Below are positions 9,215 through 17,905 of a stretch of DNA of 64,000 nt, one piece after another. The notes beneath the pieces are model-generated. The model was not told the origin of the DNA. It did no database searches and worked only from the letters and a program-made list of their open reading frames with translations. The stretch lies in the NCBI RefSeq assembly GCF_003719195.1, contig NZ_CP024996.1, positions 2,232,001 through 2,296,000 on the forward strand, given 5' to 3'. The position numbers and the translations under genes are program-made. Within the stretch, counting starts at the first letter, position 1. Each line of letters opens with the position of its first letter. This DNA is from Herbaspirillum rubrisubalbicans (lineage in GTDB: Bacteria > Pseudomonadota > Gammaproteobacteria > Burkholderiales > Burkholderiaceae_D).

Positions 9215-10501
9215 TCAGGCGAAGGTGTCTACCAGGCCCAGGCCGCTGGTGCTCGCGCTGGCGCTCGTGGTGCCGGTGATCGCGGCATCGCCATCCTGGT
9301 CCTTGCCGAAGTTGCCGGAAGACGAATTGCGCGCCTGTGGCTGACCATTGCCGGCACCTTGCTGCTGGTTGGGCATACCGGTCTGGACATTGGCCTGGCC
9401 CAACTGGATGCCGGCCTGGTCCATCATTTCGCGCAGCTTGGGCATGGCCGCTTCCAGTGCCTGCTTCACTTCCGGCTGGGCGGTAATGAAGGTGGCATCA
9501 GCTTGCTGGTTGTGCACGTTCAGCACCACTTGCATGGGGCCGAGGTCGGGCGGGTTCAGGCTCAGCGAGGCGCTTTGCATCCCGGCGCTGGCCATCCAGG
9601 TGATCTTGCTGCCCAGTGCCTGGTTCCAGCCGGCACTGCCGACGTTGGCCTGGATCTTGTCGCTGTAGGCCGGTGCAAACACGGCTTGCGGCTGGTTGGC
9701 GGCCAGCGTCTGCTGCATGGCGGGCAGCACCACCGGGGTGGGGGCGGCCTGCGGCAGCTCTTGCTTGGCAGGGTTGACGGCCAGCTCCGGGGTGGTCTTG
9801 TGCAATTGGGCACGGGCGGCCAGGGTGGTGGCGTCGTCCTTGGGGGTGGCCTTGGCAGCACCCAGGTCGATGGCATCCTTGCCGGCATGAACCGGCACAT
9901 TGGCTTCGGCGACATTGCCCTTGCCGGCCAGCTCGGCATCCTGCTTGCCCTTGGCGGCATTCATGGCGTTTTGCAGCGCAGCCAGATCGACCTTGCCATC
10001 CTTCTTATCCAGCATGGCCTGGTGTTCATCGGCCAGTGACAGCTTGGCGCCGCCGCGCTTGGCCTGGGCCAGCAGGTCGGCATCGGTGTTTTGGCTTTTT
10101 CCTTCAGTGACCGGCTTGACGGCGTTCTGGGCGATATTGGCCACCAACGCCAGCAGCTCGGCCGAGGCCTGGGTGCTGGCGTCGTCGTCGCTGTCCTTGT
10201 CCTTGTCGCTGACCTGGTCTTTTTGTTCACTTCCTTCGGTTTTGTTGCTCTTGCTGGCACTCGCATTGGCCTGCGCTTGCTGGTTGGCGGCCGCCTGATT
10301 GGCAGCAGCCTGGTTGGCGGCGGCTTGCTCGGCCTGGCGCGACTGTGCCTGGTTGTCCTGCAGGCGGGTGCTGACCTGGCTGTTGAGTACTTGGTTGAAA
10401 GGCACATCGGCCGTGAAGCTGTCGGCAGGATTGCCAGAGCGCGCACCGTTGGCGGCTTGCGAGCCGGTGATCACGTTCAACAGCGGCAGGGAAGTGTTCA
10501 T
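9215..10501 (-). CDS. fliK: Flagellar hook-length control protein FliK
   Basis: Secreted molecular ruler that measures the hook and switches the export substrate from hook to filament proteins. The ATG giving MNTSLPLLNVITGS is chosen; the frame stays open about 90 codons upstream but that part overlaps fliJ and is unlike the family. The 428-aa protein has a low-complexity Gln/Ala/Lys N-terminal region (repeated AANQ units around residues 45-70). Its C-terminal FliK domain has LSLNPPDLGPMQVVLNVHN, and a Gln/Asn-rich tail follows. A second FliK-like gene lies at 17892-19082. Confidence 0.93.
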   Translation of the reverse strand: MNTSLPLLNVITGSQAANGARSGNPADSFTADVPFNQVLNSQVSTRLQDNQAQSRQAEQAAANQAAANQAAANQQAQANASASKSNKTEGSEQKDQVSDKDKDSDDDASTQASAELLALVANIAQNAVKPVTEGKSQNTDADLLAQAKRGGAKLSLADEHQAMLDKKDGKVDLAALQNAMNAAKGKQDAELAGKGNVAEANVPVHAGKDAIDLGAAKATPKDDATTLAARAQLHKTTPELAVNPAKQELPQAAPTPVVLPAMQQTLAANQPQAVFAPAYSDKIQANVGSAGWNQALGSKITWMASAGMQSASLSLNPPDLGPMQVVLNVHNQQADATFITAQPEVKQALEAAMPKLREMMDQAGIQLGQANVQTGMPNQQQGAGNGQPQARNSSSGNFGKDQDGDAAITGTTSASASTSGLGLVDTFA

Positions 10502-10577
10502 GATGGTGGCCTGTCGGTAAATGCTACTTGCTGCTCTAGGATGCTGCTTGCGGTTCTTTGCCAGCCGGGCTTGCCGG

Positions 10578-11027
10578 TCAGCGCTGTTTGTAGAAGCTGA
10601 TGCGGGAGGCGTGCTCATCCATGGACTTCTGGTCGCGCTTGTTTTCCTTGCGCATTTCCTGGTCCCGGGCACGCGTGGCCAGGGTGTCATAGGACATGCG
10701 CTTGCGCTCACACGCCTGCCAGGCCGCCCGGGCTTCAGCGACCCGCTGCTGGCTGCTCTGTACCACGTTGACCTGGCCATCGATGGCGGTATCGATTTTT
10801 TCCAGGAACAACTGGAAGTTGCGATAGGCCAGGGCGGTCAAGCCATTGGTCAGGGTTTCCTGGAAGCGCGCGGCGTAATCGTCGCGGTATTGCTGCAGGA
10901 TGCCCAGTTTCTGCTGTGCTTCTTCACTCACGCGAATGGCCCGGCCGAGGCGTTTGGTCGCTTCGTCGGTTTCTTTGGTCGCCAATTCGATCAGCGTATC
11001 AAGTGCGGAGGGAGTAGCCATGGTCAT
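10578..11027 (-). CDS. fliJ: Flagellar export chaperone FliJ
   Basis: Coiled-coil stalk of the FliH-FliI-FliJ export ATPase complex, comparable to the gamma subunit of F-ATPase. The 149 aa are almost entirely predicted helix rich in Gln, Arg, Glu and Ala. Typical features are SEEAQQKLGILQQYRDDY near the N-terminus and RKENKRDQKSMDEHASR near the end. Two ATG codons at 11027 and 11021 are both possible, and neither has a strong ribosome site. It lies between fliI and fliK as usual. Confidence 0.92.
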   Translation of the reverse strand: MTMATPSALDTLIELATKETDEATKRLGRAIRVSEEAQQKLGILQQYRDDYAARFQETLTNGLTALAYRNFQLFLEKIDTAIDGQVNVVQSSQQRVAEARAAWQACERKRMSYDTLATRARDQEMRKENKRDQKSMDEHASRISFYKQR

Positions 11028-11058
11028 TGGGATTATATTTTTGGCCGCTTGTGCTCAA

Positions 11059-12465
11059 TCACCCGAATAGAGCGGTAAGTTGCCCCAAGCTCTCTGATAC
11101 ATCGGATTGCTCATGGATGCCTTGCTGCAAAAAGGCTTCCATTCTTGGCAATAAGGCAATGGCTTCATCCAGGATGGGGTCGCTGCCGGCGGCATAGGCT
11201 CCCACGCTGATGAGGTCGCGGTTACGCTGGAAGCGTGAGTACAACTGTTTCAGATGGCGCGAGCGACGTTGGTGGTCGGCGTCGGTGATGCTGTGCATAG
11301 CGCGACTGATGGATTGCTCGATGTCGATGGCCGGATAGTGACCGGCCTCGGCCAGTTGGCGGTTCAGCACAATGTGGCCGTCCAGGATGGCGCGCGCGGC
11401 GTCGGCGATCGGATCCTGCTGGTCGTCACCCTCGGTGAGCACGGTGTAGAAGGCGGTAATGGAACCGCCGCCTTCGTCGCCGTTGCCAGCGCGTTCCACC
11501 AGGGCTGGCAGCTTGGCGAACACCGAGGGCGGGTAGCCCTTGGTGGCAGGGGGCTCACCGATGGCCAGGGCGATTTCGCGCTGGGCCATGGCGTAGCGGG
11601 TCAGTGAATCCATGATCAGCAGCACATCCTTGCCCTGGTCACGGAAATACTCGGCAATGGAGGTGCAATAGGCCGCACCCTGCAAGCGCATCAGCGGCGG
11701 GGTATCGGCGGGAGCGGCCACTACCACCGAGCGCGCCAGGCCTTCGGCACCCAGGATCTGTTCGATGAATTCCTTGACTTCGCGCCCCCGTTCGCCGATC
11801 AGGCCGACCACGATCACGTCGGCACTGGTATAGCGTGCCATCATGCCCAGCAGCACGCTCTTGCCCACGCCGGAGCCGGCGAACAGGCCCATGCGTTGGC
11901 CACGGCCGACGGTGAGCATGGAATTGATGGCGCGAATGCCGGTGTCGAGGATGTCGCGAATCGGCGCCCGTCCCAGGGGGTTGGCGGCACGCACGGCCAG
12001 CGGGGCCGAGCGTTCGGTATGCAGCGGGCCCAGATTGTCCAGCGGACGACCGGCGCCATCGAGTACGCGGCCCAGCAATTCGTCGCCCACCGGTAGGCGG
12101 CGGCTGTGCTCGTCGGCGCGGCGCGGGGTGAAGCTGATAGGGCCGGTGCGGGGTGGGGGGCGCACCGGTTCGACCGGATAGACGCGGGTGCCGGGAACGA
12201 TGCCTTCGACGTCGCTTTGCGGCATCAGGAACAATCGTTCATCTTGGAAACCCACTACTTCGGCTTCGATCATCATACCGTTGGGCAGCGGCACATTGCA
12301 GGGGCTGCCCACAGGAAGCTTCAGTCCGACCGCTTCCATGACCAAGCCGGCCACGCGCGTGATGCGCCCGGCCGTGCGGGTAGGCTCGGCCATGGCGACC
12401 AGGCTGCGACAATTGTGCAGATAGGCTTGCCACAGGCTGCTATGGGAAGGCATCGGGGAGTTCAT
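11059..12465 (-). CDS. fliI: Flagellum-specific ATP synthase FliI
   Basis: Cytoplasmic hexameric ATPase that unfolds and delivers export substrates to the flagellar gate. The P-loop GSGVGKS lies at residues 197-203, with the Walker B region [12 protein letters not shown] downstream. The F1-beta-like signatures [11 protein letters not shown] and SISRAMHSI also fit. The 468-aa length is standard. A GGGAG ribosome site precedes the ATG. Neighbours fliH and fliJ encode its complex partners. Confidence 0.97.
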   Translation of the reverse strand: MNSPMPSHSSLWQAYLHNCRSLVAMAEPTRTAGRITRVAGLVMEAVGLKLPVGSPCNVPLPNGMMIEAEVVGFQDERLFLMPQSDVEGIVPGTRVYPVEPVRPPPRTGPISFTPRRADEHSRRLPVGDELLGRVLDGAGRPLDNLGPLHTERSAPLAVRAANPLGRAPIRDILDTGIRAINSMLTVGRGQRMGLFAGSGVGKSVLLGMMARYTSADVIVVGLIGERGREVKEFIEQILGAEGLARSVVVAAPADTPPLMRLQGAAYCTSIAEYFRDQGKDVLLIMDSLTRYAMAQREIALAIGEPPATKGYPPSVFAKLPALVERAGNGDEGGGSITAFYTVLTEGDDQQDPIADAARAILDGHIVLNRQLAEAGHYPAIDIEQSISRAMHSITDADHQRRSRHLKQLYSRFQRNRDLISVGAYAAGSDPILDEAIALLPRMEAFLQQGIHEQSDVSESLGQLTALFG

Positions 12466-12503
12466 GCGGGTCTCCCGTTCAGGTCGGTATCACAACAGGT
12501 GAA

Positions 12504-13205
12504 TCATTCCAGCCAGTCGAGCTGCTTGGACAGCGACTCGCCCAGGCGCTGCCAGCGGGTCTGGGTGGTGGCGTCGATCTGGTTGGTGCGGGTTTCGACG
12601 CGGCAGCCGCCGCGCTCCAGCTGGGCATCTTCATTGATCTTCCAGCCTTGCTTGCCGAGTTCCTCGCCCAGATGCTTGTGCACCAGAGCTGCATCTTCCG
12701 GGTGTAGCGTCAGGCTGGCTGGCAGTTGCAGAACGGGCAGGGCGTGGATGGCGGCGCTGACCGTGGGCAGGATCAGCTCGGGACGCACGTTCAAGGCCGT
12801 CTTCAACATGGATTTGGCCAGATCCAGCGCCAGGTCCAGCAGCTCGGGCGCCATCTTTTCACTGCACTGGGACACTTCGGTGCTGAAGTTCACGGCAATC
12901 TGGCGGAAGTGCTGGATGACTTCGTTGATTTCCTGCTGGCCTTGCTGCAACCCGGCCATGTAACCTTCGGAGCGACCGATCTGCTGGCCGTGTTCGCGTC
13001 CTTCGGCAAAGCCTTCCTGGCGCGCGGCTTCGCGGATGGCGTCGAGTTGCTCAGCAGTGAGCTGCGGTACCGGCGGCGGTTCTTCGAGGAATTCTTCCTC
13101 GATCGGTTCGGGTTCCGGTTCGGGCTCGGGTTCCTCGTTGAAAGACGCCAGCTCCCAGCGCTGGTAGGGCGTCATCTCTTCCTTGGGAATGATCTTTGCA
13201 CGCAT
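12504..13205 (-). CDS. fliH: Flagellar assembly protein FliH
   Basis: Stator-like dimer that anchors and regulates FliI at the C-ring. At 233 aa it shows a Glu/Pro repeat (EPEPEPEPEPIEEEF) near residue 30. A helical glycine-repeat-like region (EGFAEGREHGQQIGRSEGYMAG in part) follows, and then a C-terminal domain containing CRVETRTNQIDAT typical of FliH. A GGAGTC site precedes the ATG. It sits between fliG and fliI. Confidence 0.95.
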   Translation of the reverse strand: MRAKIIPKEEMTPYQRWELASFNEEPEPEPEPEPIEEEFLEEPPPVPQLTAEQLDAIREAARQEGFAEGREHGQQIGRSEGYMAGLQQGQQEINEVIQHFRQIAVNFSTEVSQCSEKMAPELLDLALDLAKSMLKTALNVRPELILPTVSAAIHALPVLQLPASLTLHPEDAALVHKHLGEELGKQGWKINEDAQLERGGCRVETRTNQIDATTQTRWQRLGESLSKQLDWLE

Positions 13206-13266
13206 GACTACTTTGACTCCTCAGGCCGGCAGCCCAGGCCAGACTGCATGGTGGGCAACAGGCGCA

Positions 13267-14262
13267 TCAGATGAACGCGTCCTCGCCCTTGGCGCCCAGC
13301 ACGATCTGGCCTTCGTCGGCCAGGCGGCGCACGATTTGCAGGATGGCCTTTTGTTGCGCGTCGACTTCCGACAGGCGCACCGGTCCCTTGGATTCCAGGT
13401 CTTCCTTCATCATCTCGGCCGCACGCTGCGACATGTTGGCGAAAATCTTGTCGCGCAGGCCTTGCGAGGCTCCCTTCAAGGCCACGATCAGCGATTCGGA
13501 CTGGACTTCGCGCAGCAGCAACTGGATGCCGCGGCCATCGATGTCGATGATGTTCTCGAAGACGAACATCTCGTCCATGATCTTCTGCGCCATGTCTTCG
13601 TCGTAGGAGCGCAGGTTGTTCATCACCGAGGTCTCGTTCTCGCCGGACATGAAGTTGAGGATCTCGGCTGCAGTACGGATACCGCCCATCTGTTGCTTCT
13701 TGAGGCTTTCGTTGCCGGTCAGCAGCTTGGTCAACACGTCATTGAGTTCACGCAACGCGGCCGGCTGCACGCCGTCCAGGGTGGCAATACGAAGGATGAC
13801 ATCGTTGCGCAAACGTTCCGTGAAATTGTTGATGATGCCGCAGGCATGGTCGCGCTCCAGGTGGACCAGGATAGTGGCGATGATCTGCGGGTGTTCGTTG
13901 CGGATGAGCTCGGCCACCGACTGCGCGTCCATCCACTTGAGGCTTTCGATACCGGAAGCATCGCGCCCGCCCAGGATGCGGTTGAGCAGGGAAGTGGCCT
14001 TGTCGTCGCCCAGCGCCTTGGTCAGCACGCTACGGATGTATTCGTCCGAATCCAGGCCCAGCGAAGAGGCCTGGCCGGTCTCGGCGACGAAGGCTTCCAA
14101 CACTTCATTGATTTCTTCGAAGCTGACATTGCGCAGGGCCGACATGGCCGCGCCCAGCTTCTGGACCTCTTTGGGACCCAGGTATTTCATGACTTCGGCG
14201 GCCTCATCCTCGCCCAGGGCGAGCATGAGGATGGCACCTTTCTGAACGCCGTCGTTACTCAT
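13267..14262 (-). CDS. fliG: Flagellar motor switch protein FliG
   Basis: Rotor protein joining the FliF ring to the C-ring and interacting with the stator MotA. The 331 aa include the N-terminal FliF-binding domain (GAILMLALGEDEAAEVMKYL in part), the middle EHPQ motif (RNEHPQIIATILVHL) and the C-terminal torque helix (EVQSESLIVALKGAS), all at normal positions. The start overlaps the fliF stop by 8 bases, indicating coupling. Confidence 0.97.
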   Translation of the reverse strand: MSNDGVQKGAILMLALGEDEAAEVMKYLGPKEVQKLGAAMSALRNVSFEEINEVLEAFVAETGQASSLGLDSDEYIRSVLTKALGDDKATSLLNRILGGRDASGIESLKWMDAQSVAELIRNEHPQIIATILVHLERDHACGIINNFTERLRNDVILRIATLDGVQPAALRELNDVLTKLLTGNESLKKQQMGGIRTAAEILNFMSGENETSVMNNLRSYDEDMAQKIMDEMFVFENIIDIDGRGIQLLLREVQSESLIVALKGASQGLRDKIFANMSQRAAEMMKEDLESKGPVRLSEVDAQQKAILQIVRRLADEGQIVLGAKGEDAFI

Positions 14263-16036
14263 TGTTCACCCATGACTTGATGATGCTTGCCACCAGCTTC
14301 GGATCATTCTTGGCCCACTGCTTGGCGGTTTCGAGGTTGGCCTTGTATTGGGCACGTTCGTCCACGGCGGGTTCGCCGGAGAGGTTGACGATGGCGTCCG
14401 GGTCGTCCGGGTCGAAGCCGGCGGCCACTGCCGCGGCAGCGGCTGCGGCTTCGGCCTCGGCCTTTTCCTTGGCCAGGCGCTCGCGCTCTTCGCGGCCGGA
14501 CAGCTTCCAGACGATGGGGCGCAGCACGCGGAAGTAAAGGAACAGCAGGACCGCACCCACCAGGATGTACTTGCCGATCTCCTTTGCCAGATCGATCATG
14601 CCCGGCTGCTTCCACAGCGGCACTTCCGGTTCCATGTCGGTGCTGAACTGGGTATTGACCACGTTGAGCGAGTCGCCGCGATCCTTGTTGTAACCCATCG
14701 CTTCCTTGACCAGGTCGGTGATCTGGTTGCGCTCGGCCTCCGTCAGCGGACGCATGACGATCTTGCCGGTATTGTCCAGCGTGCGCTTGTAGTTCACCAC
14801 CACGGCCACCGTCAGGCGGCGCACGCCACCCATGGGCTGCTGGGTGTAGCGCACGGTCTTGTCGACCTCGTAGTTGATGGTTTCATCCTTGCGCGAATTG
14901 CCGCTGGCTGCAGGCGTCGGAGCGGCGCCATTGGGGGTGGCTGCACCGTTCTGGTTGGCTGCGCCATTGGCGGCAGCCGGATTGACGATCTGGGCGGTGG
15001 CCGGGGCAGGGGGCTGGTTGGTCAGGGCACCGGGTACGCCCGAGGTACCGGAGGTGGCGCTATTGGCCTCGCTGCTCTGCTTGCTGCGAACGGCGGCGCT
15101 ATCCTTGGTCTGGTTGGGCTTGTAGGCTTCGGAAGCTTGCTCGGAACGCGAGAAGTCGACGTCTGCCGTGGCTTCGGCACGCACGTTGCCGTTGCCCACG
15201 ATGGGCGCAATGATGGATTCGACGCGCTTGACGATGTCCTGCTGCATGTCCTGGACATACTTCAACTGAGTCGGGTCCAGGGTATTGGGTTGGCCTTGCT
15301 TGGTGGTATCGGAGAGCAGGTTGCCGTTCTGGTCGACGATGGTGACCGCTTTGGGCGAGAGCTCAGGCACGCTGCTGGCCACCAGGTGAACGATGGCGCT
15401 GACTTGCTGCGGGTCCAGGTAACGGCCCGGATAGAGGCTCAGGATCACTGAGGCGGTGGGTTTTTGCTGGTCGCGCACGAACACTGAGGCCTTGGGCAGG
15501 GCCAAGTGCACACGGGCGGTCTGCACCGACGACAGCGATTGCACCGAGCGCGCCAGTTCGCCTTCCAGGGCGCGCTGGAAGTTGACCTGCTCAAGGAACT
15601 GAGAAATGCCCAGCTTCTGGTTTTCCATCAGCTCGAAGCCGACGTTGCCGCCCTTGGGCAAGCCTTGCGCCGCCAGTTTCAGGCGGGCGTCATGCACCAT
15701 GTTTTCGGGGACCAAGATGGCCATGCCGCTTTCCGAATACTTGTAGGGCACGTTCATCTGCTGCAGCGCGGCCACGATGGCGCCGCCGTCGCGGTCATTG
15801 AAGTTGGAGAACAAGACGCGGTACTCGACCTTTTGGCTCCACAGCCAGATACCAGCCATCAGCGCCAGGGTGGCGGCAGCGGCAATGATGAGCAGGATTC
15901 GTTTGCCTTGCGGCGAACGGGCGTAACCGAGCACGCCGCCCTGGGCGGGCTGCGCCTGGGGCATTGCATCAGCGTTGCTGAATTCGCCCGTGGTATTGGT
16001 TTCGCCGGTCATCGTGCCGTCGGCTGCTACCGCCAT
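14255..16036 (-). CDS. fliF: Flagellar MS-ring protein FliF
   Basis: Forms the MS ring, the first structure of the basal body, in the inner membrane. The 593 aa have an N-terminal transmembrane helix near residues 47-66 (ILLIIAAAATLALMAGIWLW) and the ring-building YscJ-like domain with VRVHLALPK-type motif (ARVHLALPKASVFVRDQQKP). A Pro/Ala/Asn-rich periplasmic loop, a second transmembrane helix (YILVGAVLLFLYFRVLRPIVW in part) and a FliG-binding tail follow. It diverges from fliE across about 250 bases. Confidence 0.97.
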   Translation of the reverse strand: MAVAADGTMTGETNTTGEFSNADAMPQAQPAQGGVLGYARSPQGKRILLIIAAAATLALMAGIWLWSQKVEYRVLFSNFNDRDGGAIVAALQQMNVPYKYSESGMAILVPENMVHDARLKLAAQGLPKGGNVGFELMENQKLGISQFLEQVNFQRALEGELARSVQSLSSVQTARVHLALPKASVFVRDQQKPTASVILSLYPGRYLDPQQVSAIVHLVASSVPELSPKAVTIVDQNGNLLSDTTKQGQPNTLDPTQLKYVQDMQQDIVKRVESIIAPIVGNGNVRAEATADVDFSRSEQASEAYKPNQTKDSAAVRSKQSSEANSATSGTSGVPGALTNQPPAPATAQIVNPAAANGAANQNGAATPNGAAPTPAASGNSRKDETINYEVDKTVRYTQQPMGGVRRLTVAVVVNYKRTLDNTGKIVMRPLTEAERNQITDLVKEAMGYNKDRGDSLNVVNTQFSTDMEPEVPLWKQPGMIDLAKEIGKYILVGAVLLFLYFRVLRPIVWKLSGREERERLAKEKAEAEAAAAAAAVAAGFDPDDPDAIVNLSGEPAVDERAQYKANLETAKQWAKNDPKLVASIIKSWVNNE

Positions 16037-16285
16037 GATTTCCCCTGTGGCGTTCCCTCGATTGCCAGCTTGATAAAGACTTTGTTCACTGCCTACCTTT
16101 GTGAGGTTTTTTGCTCAGTCTGGATTGTCCTTTGGCAGCGCGAATTTGATCGCCCGAACAGAATGGCAAATTCCCCGCTTATTGGTGCGTTTTGTCAATG
16201 CAGGAATGTTAAGGTGCTGCTGTAGATGCCGGAGTTGCGTGATGCCGGCGCGCAGCATAGGCAAGATGAACTCAAGAGGCGAGAA

Positions 16286-16642
16286 ATGGCAATCGAAAGC
16301 GTGATTGATACCAGCAAGATCGAGGCGATGGTGGCTCAGCTCAAGGCGGCGGCAGCCCGCGCCCAGGGTGGCGTGGACCCGGTCCAGAGTGCAGTGCAGG
16401 CGGAAAAGCCGGCGCAGCGCGTGGATTTCGCCGACGTGCTCAAGGGTGCGATCGACCAGGTCAATGATTCCCAGCAGAAAGCGGCCAAGATGTCGCAGGC
16501 CTTTGCCATGGGCGATGATAACGTGAATCTGTCGGATGTGATGATTGCTTCACAGAAGGCCAGCATCTCCTTCCAGACCAGCATTCAGGTGCGCAACAAG
16601 CTGGTATCGGCTTATCGTGACATCATGACCATGCAGGTGTGA
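16286..16642 (+). CDS. fliE: Flagellar hook-basal body complex protein FliE
   Basis: Adaptor between the MS ring and the rod, and the first rod-type export substrate. The ATG giving MAIESVIDTSKIEAMVAQ is chosen (118 aa, normal) because an AAGAGGCGAG ribosome site lies directly upstream; upstream in-frame codons look non-conserved. The C-terminal half has the FliE signature NLSDVMIASQKASISFQTSI with QVRNKLVSAYRDIMTMQ. It is divergent from fliF and convergent with ycgR. Confidence 0.95.
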   Translation: MAIESVIDTSKIEAMVAQLKAAAARAQGGVDPVQSAVQAEKPAQRVDFADVLKGAIDQVNDSQQKAAKMSQAFAMGDDNVNLSDVMIASQKASISFQTSIQVRNKLVSAYRDIMTMQV

Positions 16643-16691
16643 ACTTTCTTTCCTCCGGCGGGTGCCGTTGTGCCGGGTCTGGAGCGGATAA

Positions 16692-16735
16692 CAAAACACC
16701 CCAGCAACCGGATATCCGGTTGCTGGGGTGTTTTG
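16692..16735. terminator. Long perfect palindrome, bidirectional terminator
   Basis: A 44-base perfect palindrome (22-base arms, centre GATATC at 16711-16716) starts CAAAACACCCC and ends with its complement. It lies 50 bases after fliE and 47 bases after the convergent ycgR, with A-runs and T-runs at its outer ends. RNA from either strand would fold into a very stable hairpin. Confidence 0.85.
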
Positions 16736-16740
16736 CTGAT

Positions 16741-16766
16741 GGGCTTACCTGGTGGGCTTACCTGGT
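16741..16766. repeat. Tandem 13-bp duplication
   Basis: GGGCTTACCTGGT occurs twice with no gap (16741-16753, 16754-16766), in the short gap between the palindromic terminator and the end of ycgR. It looks like a slippage duplication in non-coding DNA. Confidence 0.8.
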
Positions 16767-16781
16767 GCGGGTATGTCGGTC

Positions 16782-17537
16782 CTACAGCATTCCCGAGGCC
16801 TTGGCGTTCTGCTCGCGTTCCAGCTTGGTGATGAAGCGTTGGATTGCCGCCAGTACGGTGCGCGGGATGTCGACAAACTGGCAGCCGAAGCGGTTGACCA
16901 CCTTGCCATTGGTCATCTTGAATTCCTTGCAATCCCGCACCTGCAGCTTGACCGATACCAGGGTGTTGTCGCCCAGTTCCAGTTGGCAATCCTCGTAGAC
17001 TATGCCGGGGGTGGTGGCCAGGAGCTTCTTTTCGTCGGTGATGCCCACGCCACCGGCGCTGATGTTGTTGAGCAGGGTGACGACGGTGATGAAGGAGCCG
17101 TCTGGCTGGGTGATGCGGAAGGTGCAGCGCAGCGGCTTGGCGATCGGCGTCGGGATGCGGAAGAATTCACGGCGTTGCAGGCGGACCAGGCTGGCCGGGA
17201 TTTCTACTTTCAGCGCCGGACGGTTCTGGTATTCGACCTGGCGCGCGCCATCTGCTGCAAAGGTGATGCGGATGCTGTTGTAGAGGGCTTCGAAATGGAT
17301 GTGTTTGCTGGAGACGATGCTGTCATTGAGCATGGCGCTGGGCGCAGCGTCGATGATGAGCGAGTCGTCATCGGTATCCACTTCCAGAATGGAAGTGATC
17401 ACGGATTCGGATCCGCCCTTGATCAGCAGGCTCAGGAGTTGGTTTTTCTCCATCATGCTGGTCAGCAGGGCAATGATCTCCCGCCGTGAATGAACCCGGT
17501 ATGGGCTGTCGTCGTCGATCTCGTCGTGATTAGCCAT
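16782..17537 (-). CDS. ycgR: Flagellar brake protein YcgR (PilZ, c-di-GMP binding)
   Basis: Cyclic-di-GMP-responsive protein expected to slow the motor by contacting FliG/FliM or MotA. The 251 aa have an N-terminal YcgR domain (residues 15-115) and a C-terminal PilZ domain with RREFFR at 122-127 and NISAGG at 158-163. These are the two c-di-GMP-binding motifs (RxxxR and [D/N]xSxxG). It lies 23 bases after the flhB-like gene as the last member of the fliD operon, so the brake is made with the late flagellar proteins. Confidence 0.9.
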   Translation of the reverse strand: MANHDEIDDDSPYRVHSRREIIALLTSMMEKNQLLSLLIKGGSESVITSILEVDTDDDSLIIDAAPSAMLNDSIVSSKHIHFEALYNSIRITFAADGARQVEYQNRPALKVEIPASLVRLQRREFFRIPTPIAKPLRCTFRITQPDGSFITVVTLLNNISAGGVGITDEKKLLATTPGIVYEDCQLELGDNTLVSVKLQVRDCKEFKMTNGKVVNRFGCQFVDIPRTVLAAIQRFITKLEREQNAKASGML

Positions 17538-17560
17538 CTGTGCGTCTTGTACGTCTGAAT

Positions 17561-17905
17561 TCAGCGAGTGGGATCGCTTTCCCCGGAGGAATTGTTGGAA
17601 TTGTTTAACCTCGTATCATACATCACCGTCTCGGTTAATTGCATATTTTCAATACGATATAGCCAGGCCAGCAATTCGGCGACGGTTCGGTACAGCGCAG
17701 GCGGGATCTGCTGGTCCAGCTCGACCTGCATCAACAGTGAGACCAGTTCCTTGGATTCATGCACGTAGACGCCGGCTTCGCGCGCTCGGGCGATGATGGC
17801 TTCGGCCACCAGGCCACGGCCCTTGGCCACTACCTGGGGGGCTGCCTGGCTGGCGTTGTAGGCCAGTGCCACGGCGTTTTGCAGAGGGATATTAGGTTTC
17901 TCCAT
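17561..17905 (-). CDS. FlhB C-terminal domain-like protein (FhlB/YlqH type)
   Basis: A 114-aa protein resembling only the cytoplasmic C-terminal domain of FlhB, the export specificity switch (NIPLQNAVALAYN, then VVAKGRGLVAEAIIARARE and GVYVHESKELVSLLMQVELD). The NPTH autocleavage sequence of true FlhB is not present: the matching place reads AVALAYNASQAAPQVVAKG. It begins inside the end of the fliK-like gene (14-base overlap), so the two are probably made together and may act as a pair in export switching. Confidence 0.85.
   Translation of the reverse strand: MEKPNIPLQNAVALAYNASQAAPQVVAKGRGLVAEAIIARAREAGVYVHESKELVSLLMQVELDQQIPPALYRTVAELLAWLYRIENMQLTETVMYDTRLNNSNNSSGESDPTR

Noticed and set aside
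16164..16179. Sigma-54-like promoter TGGCA-N7-CGCT upstream of fliE
   Set aside because: GG and GC spacing is right, but the -12 part is a poor match to TTGC, and betaproteobacterial flagellar genes of this type are usually FlhDC/FliA controlled.
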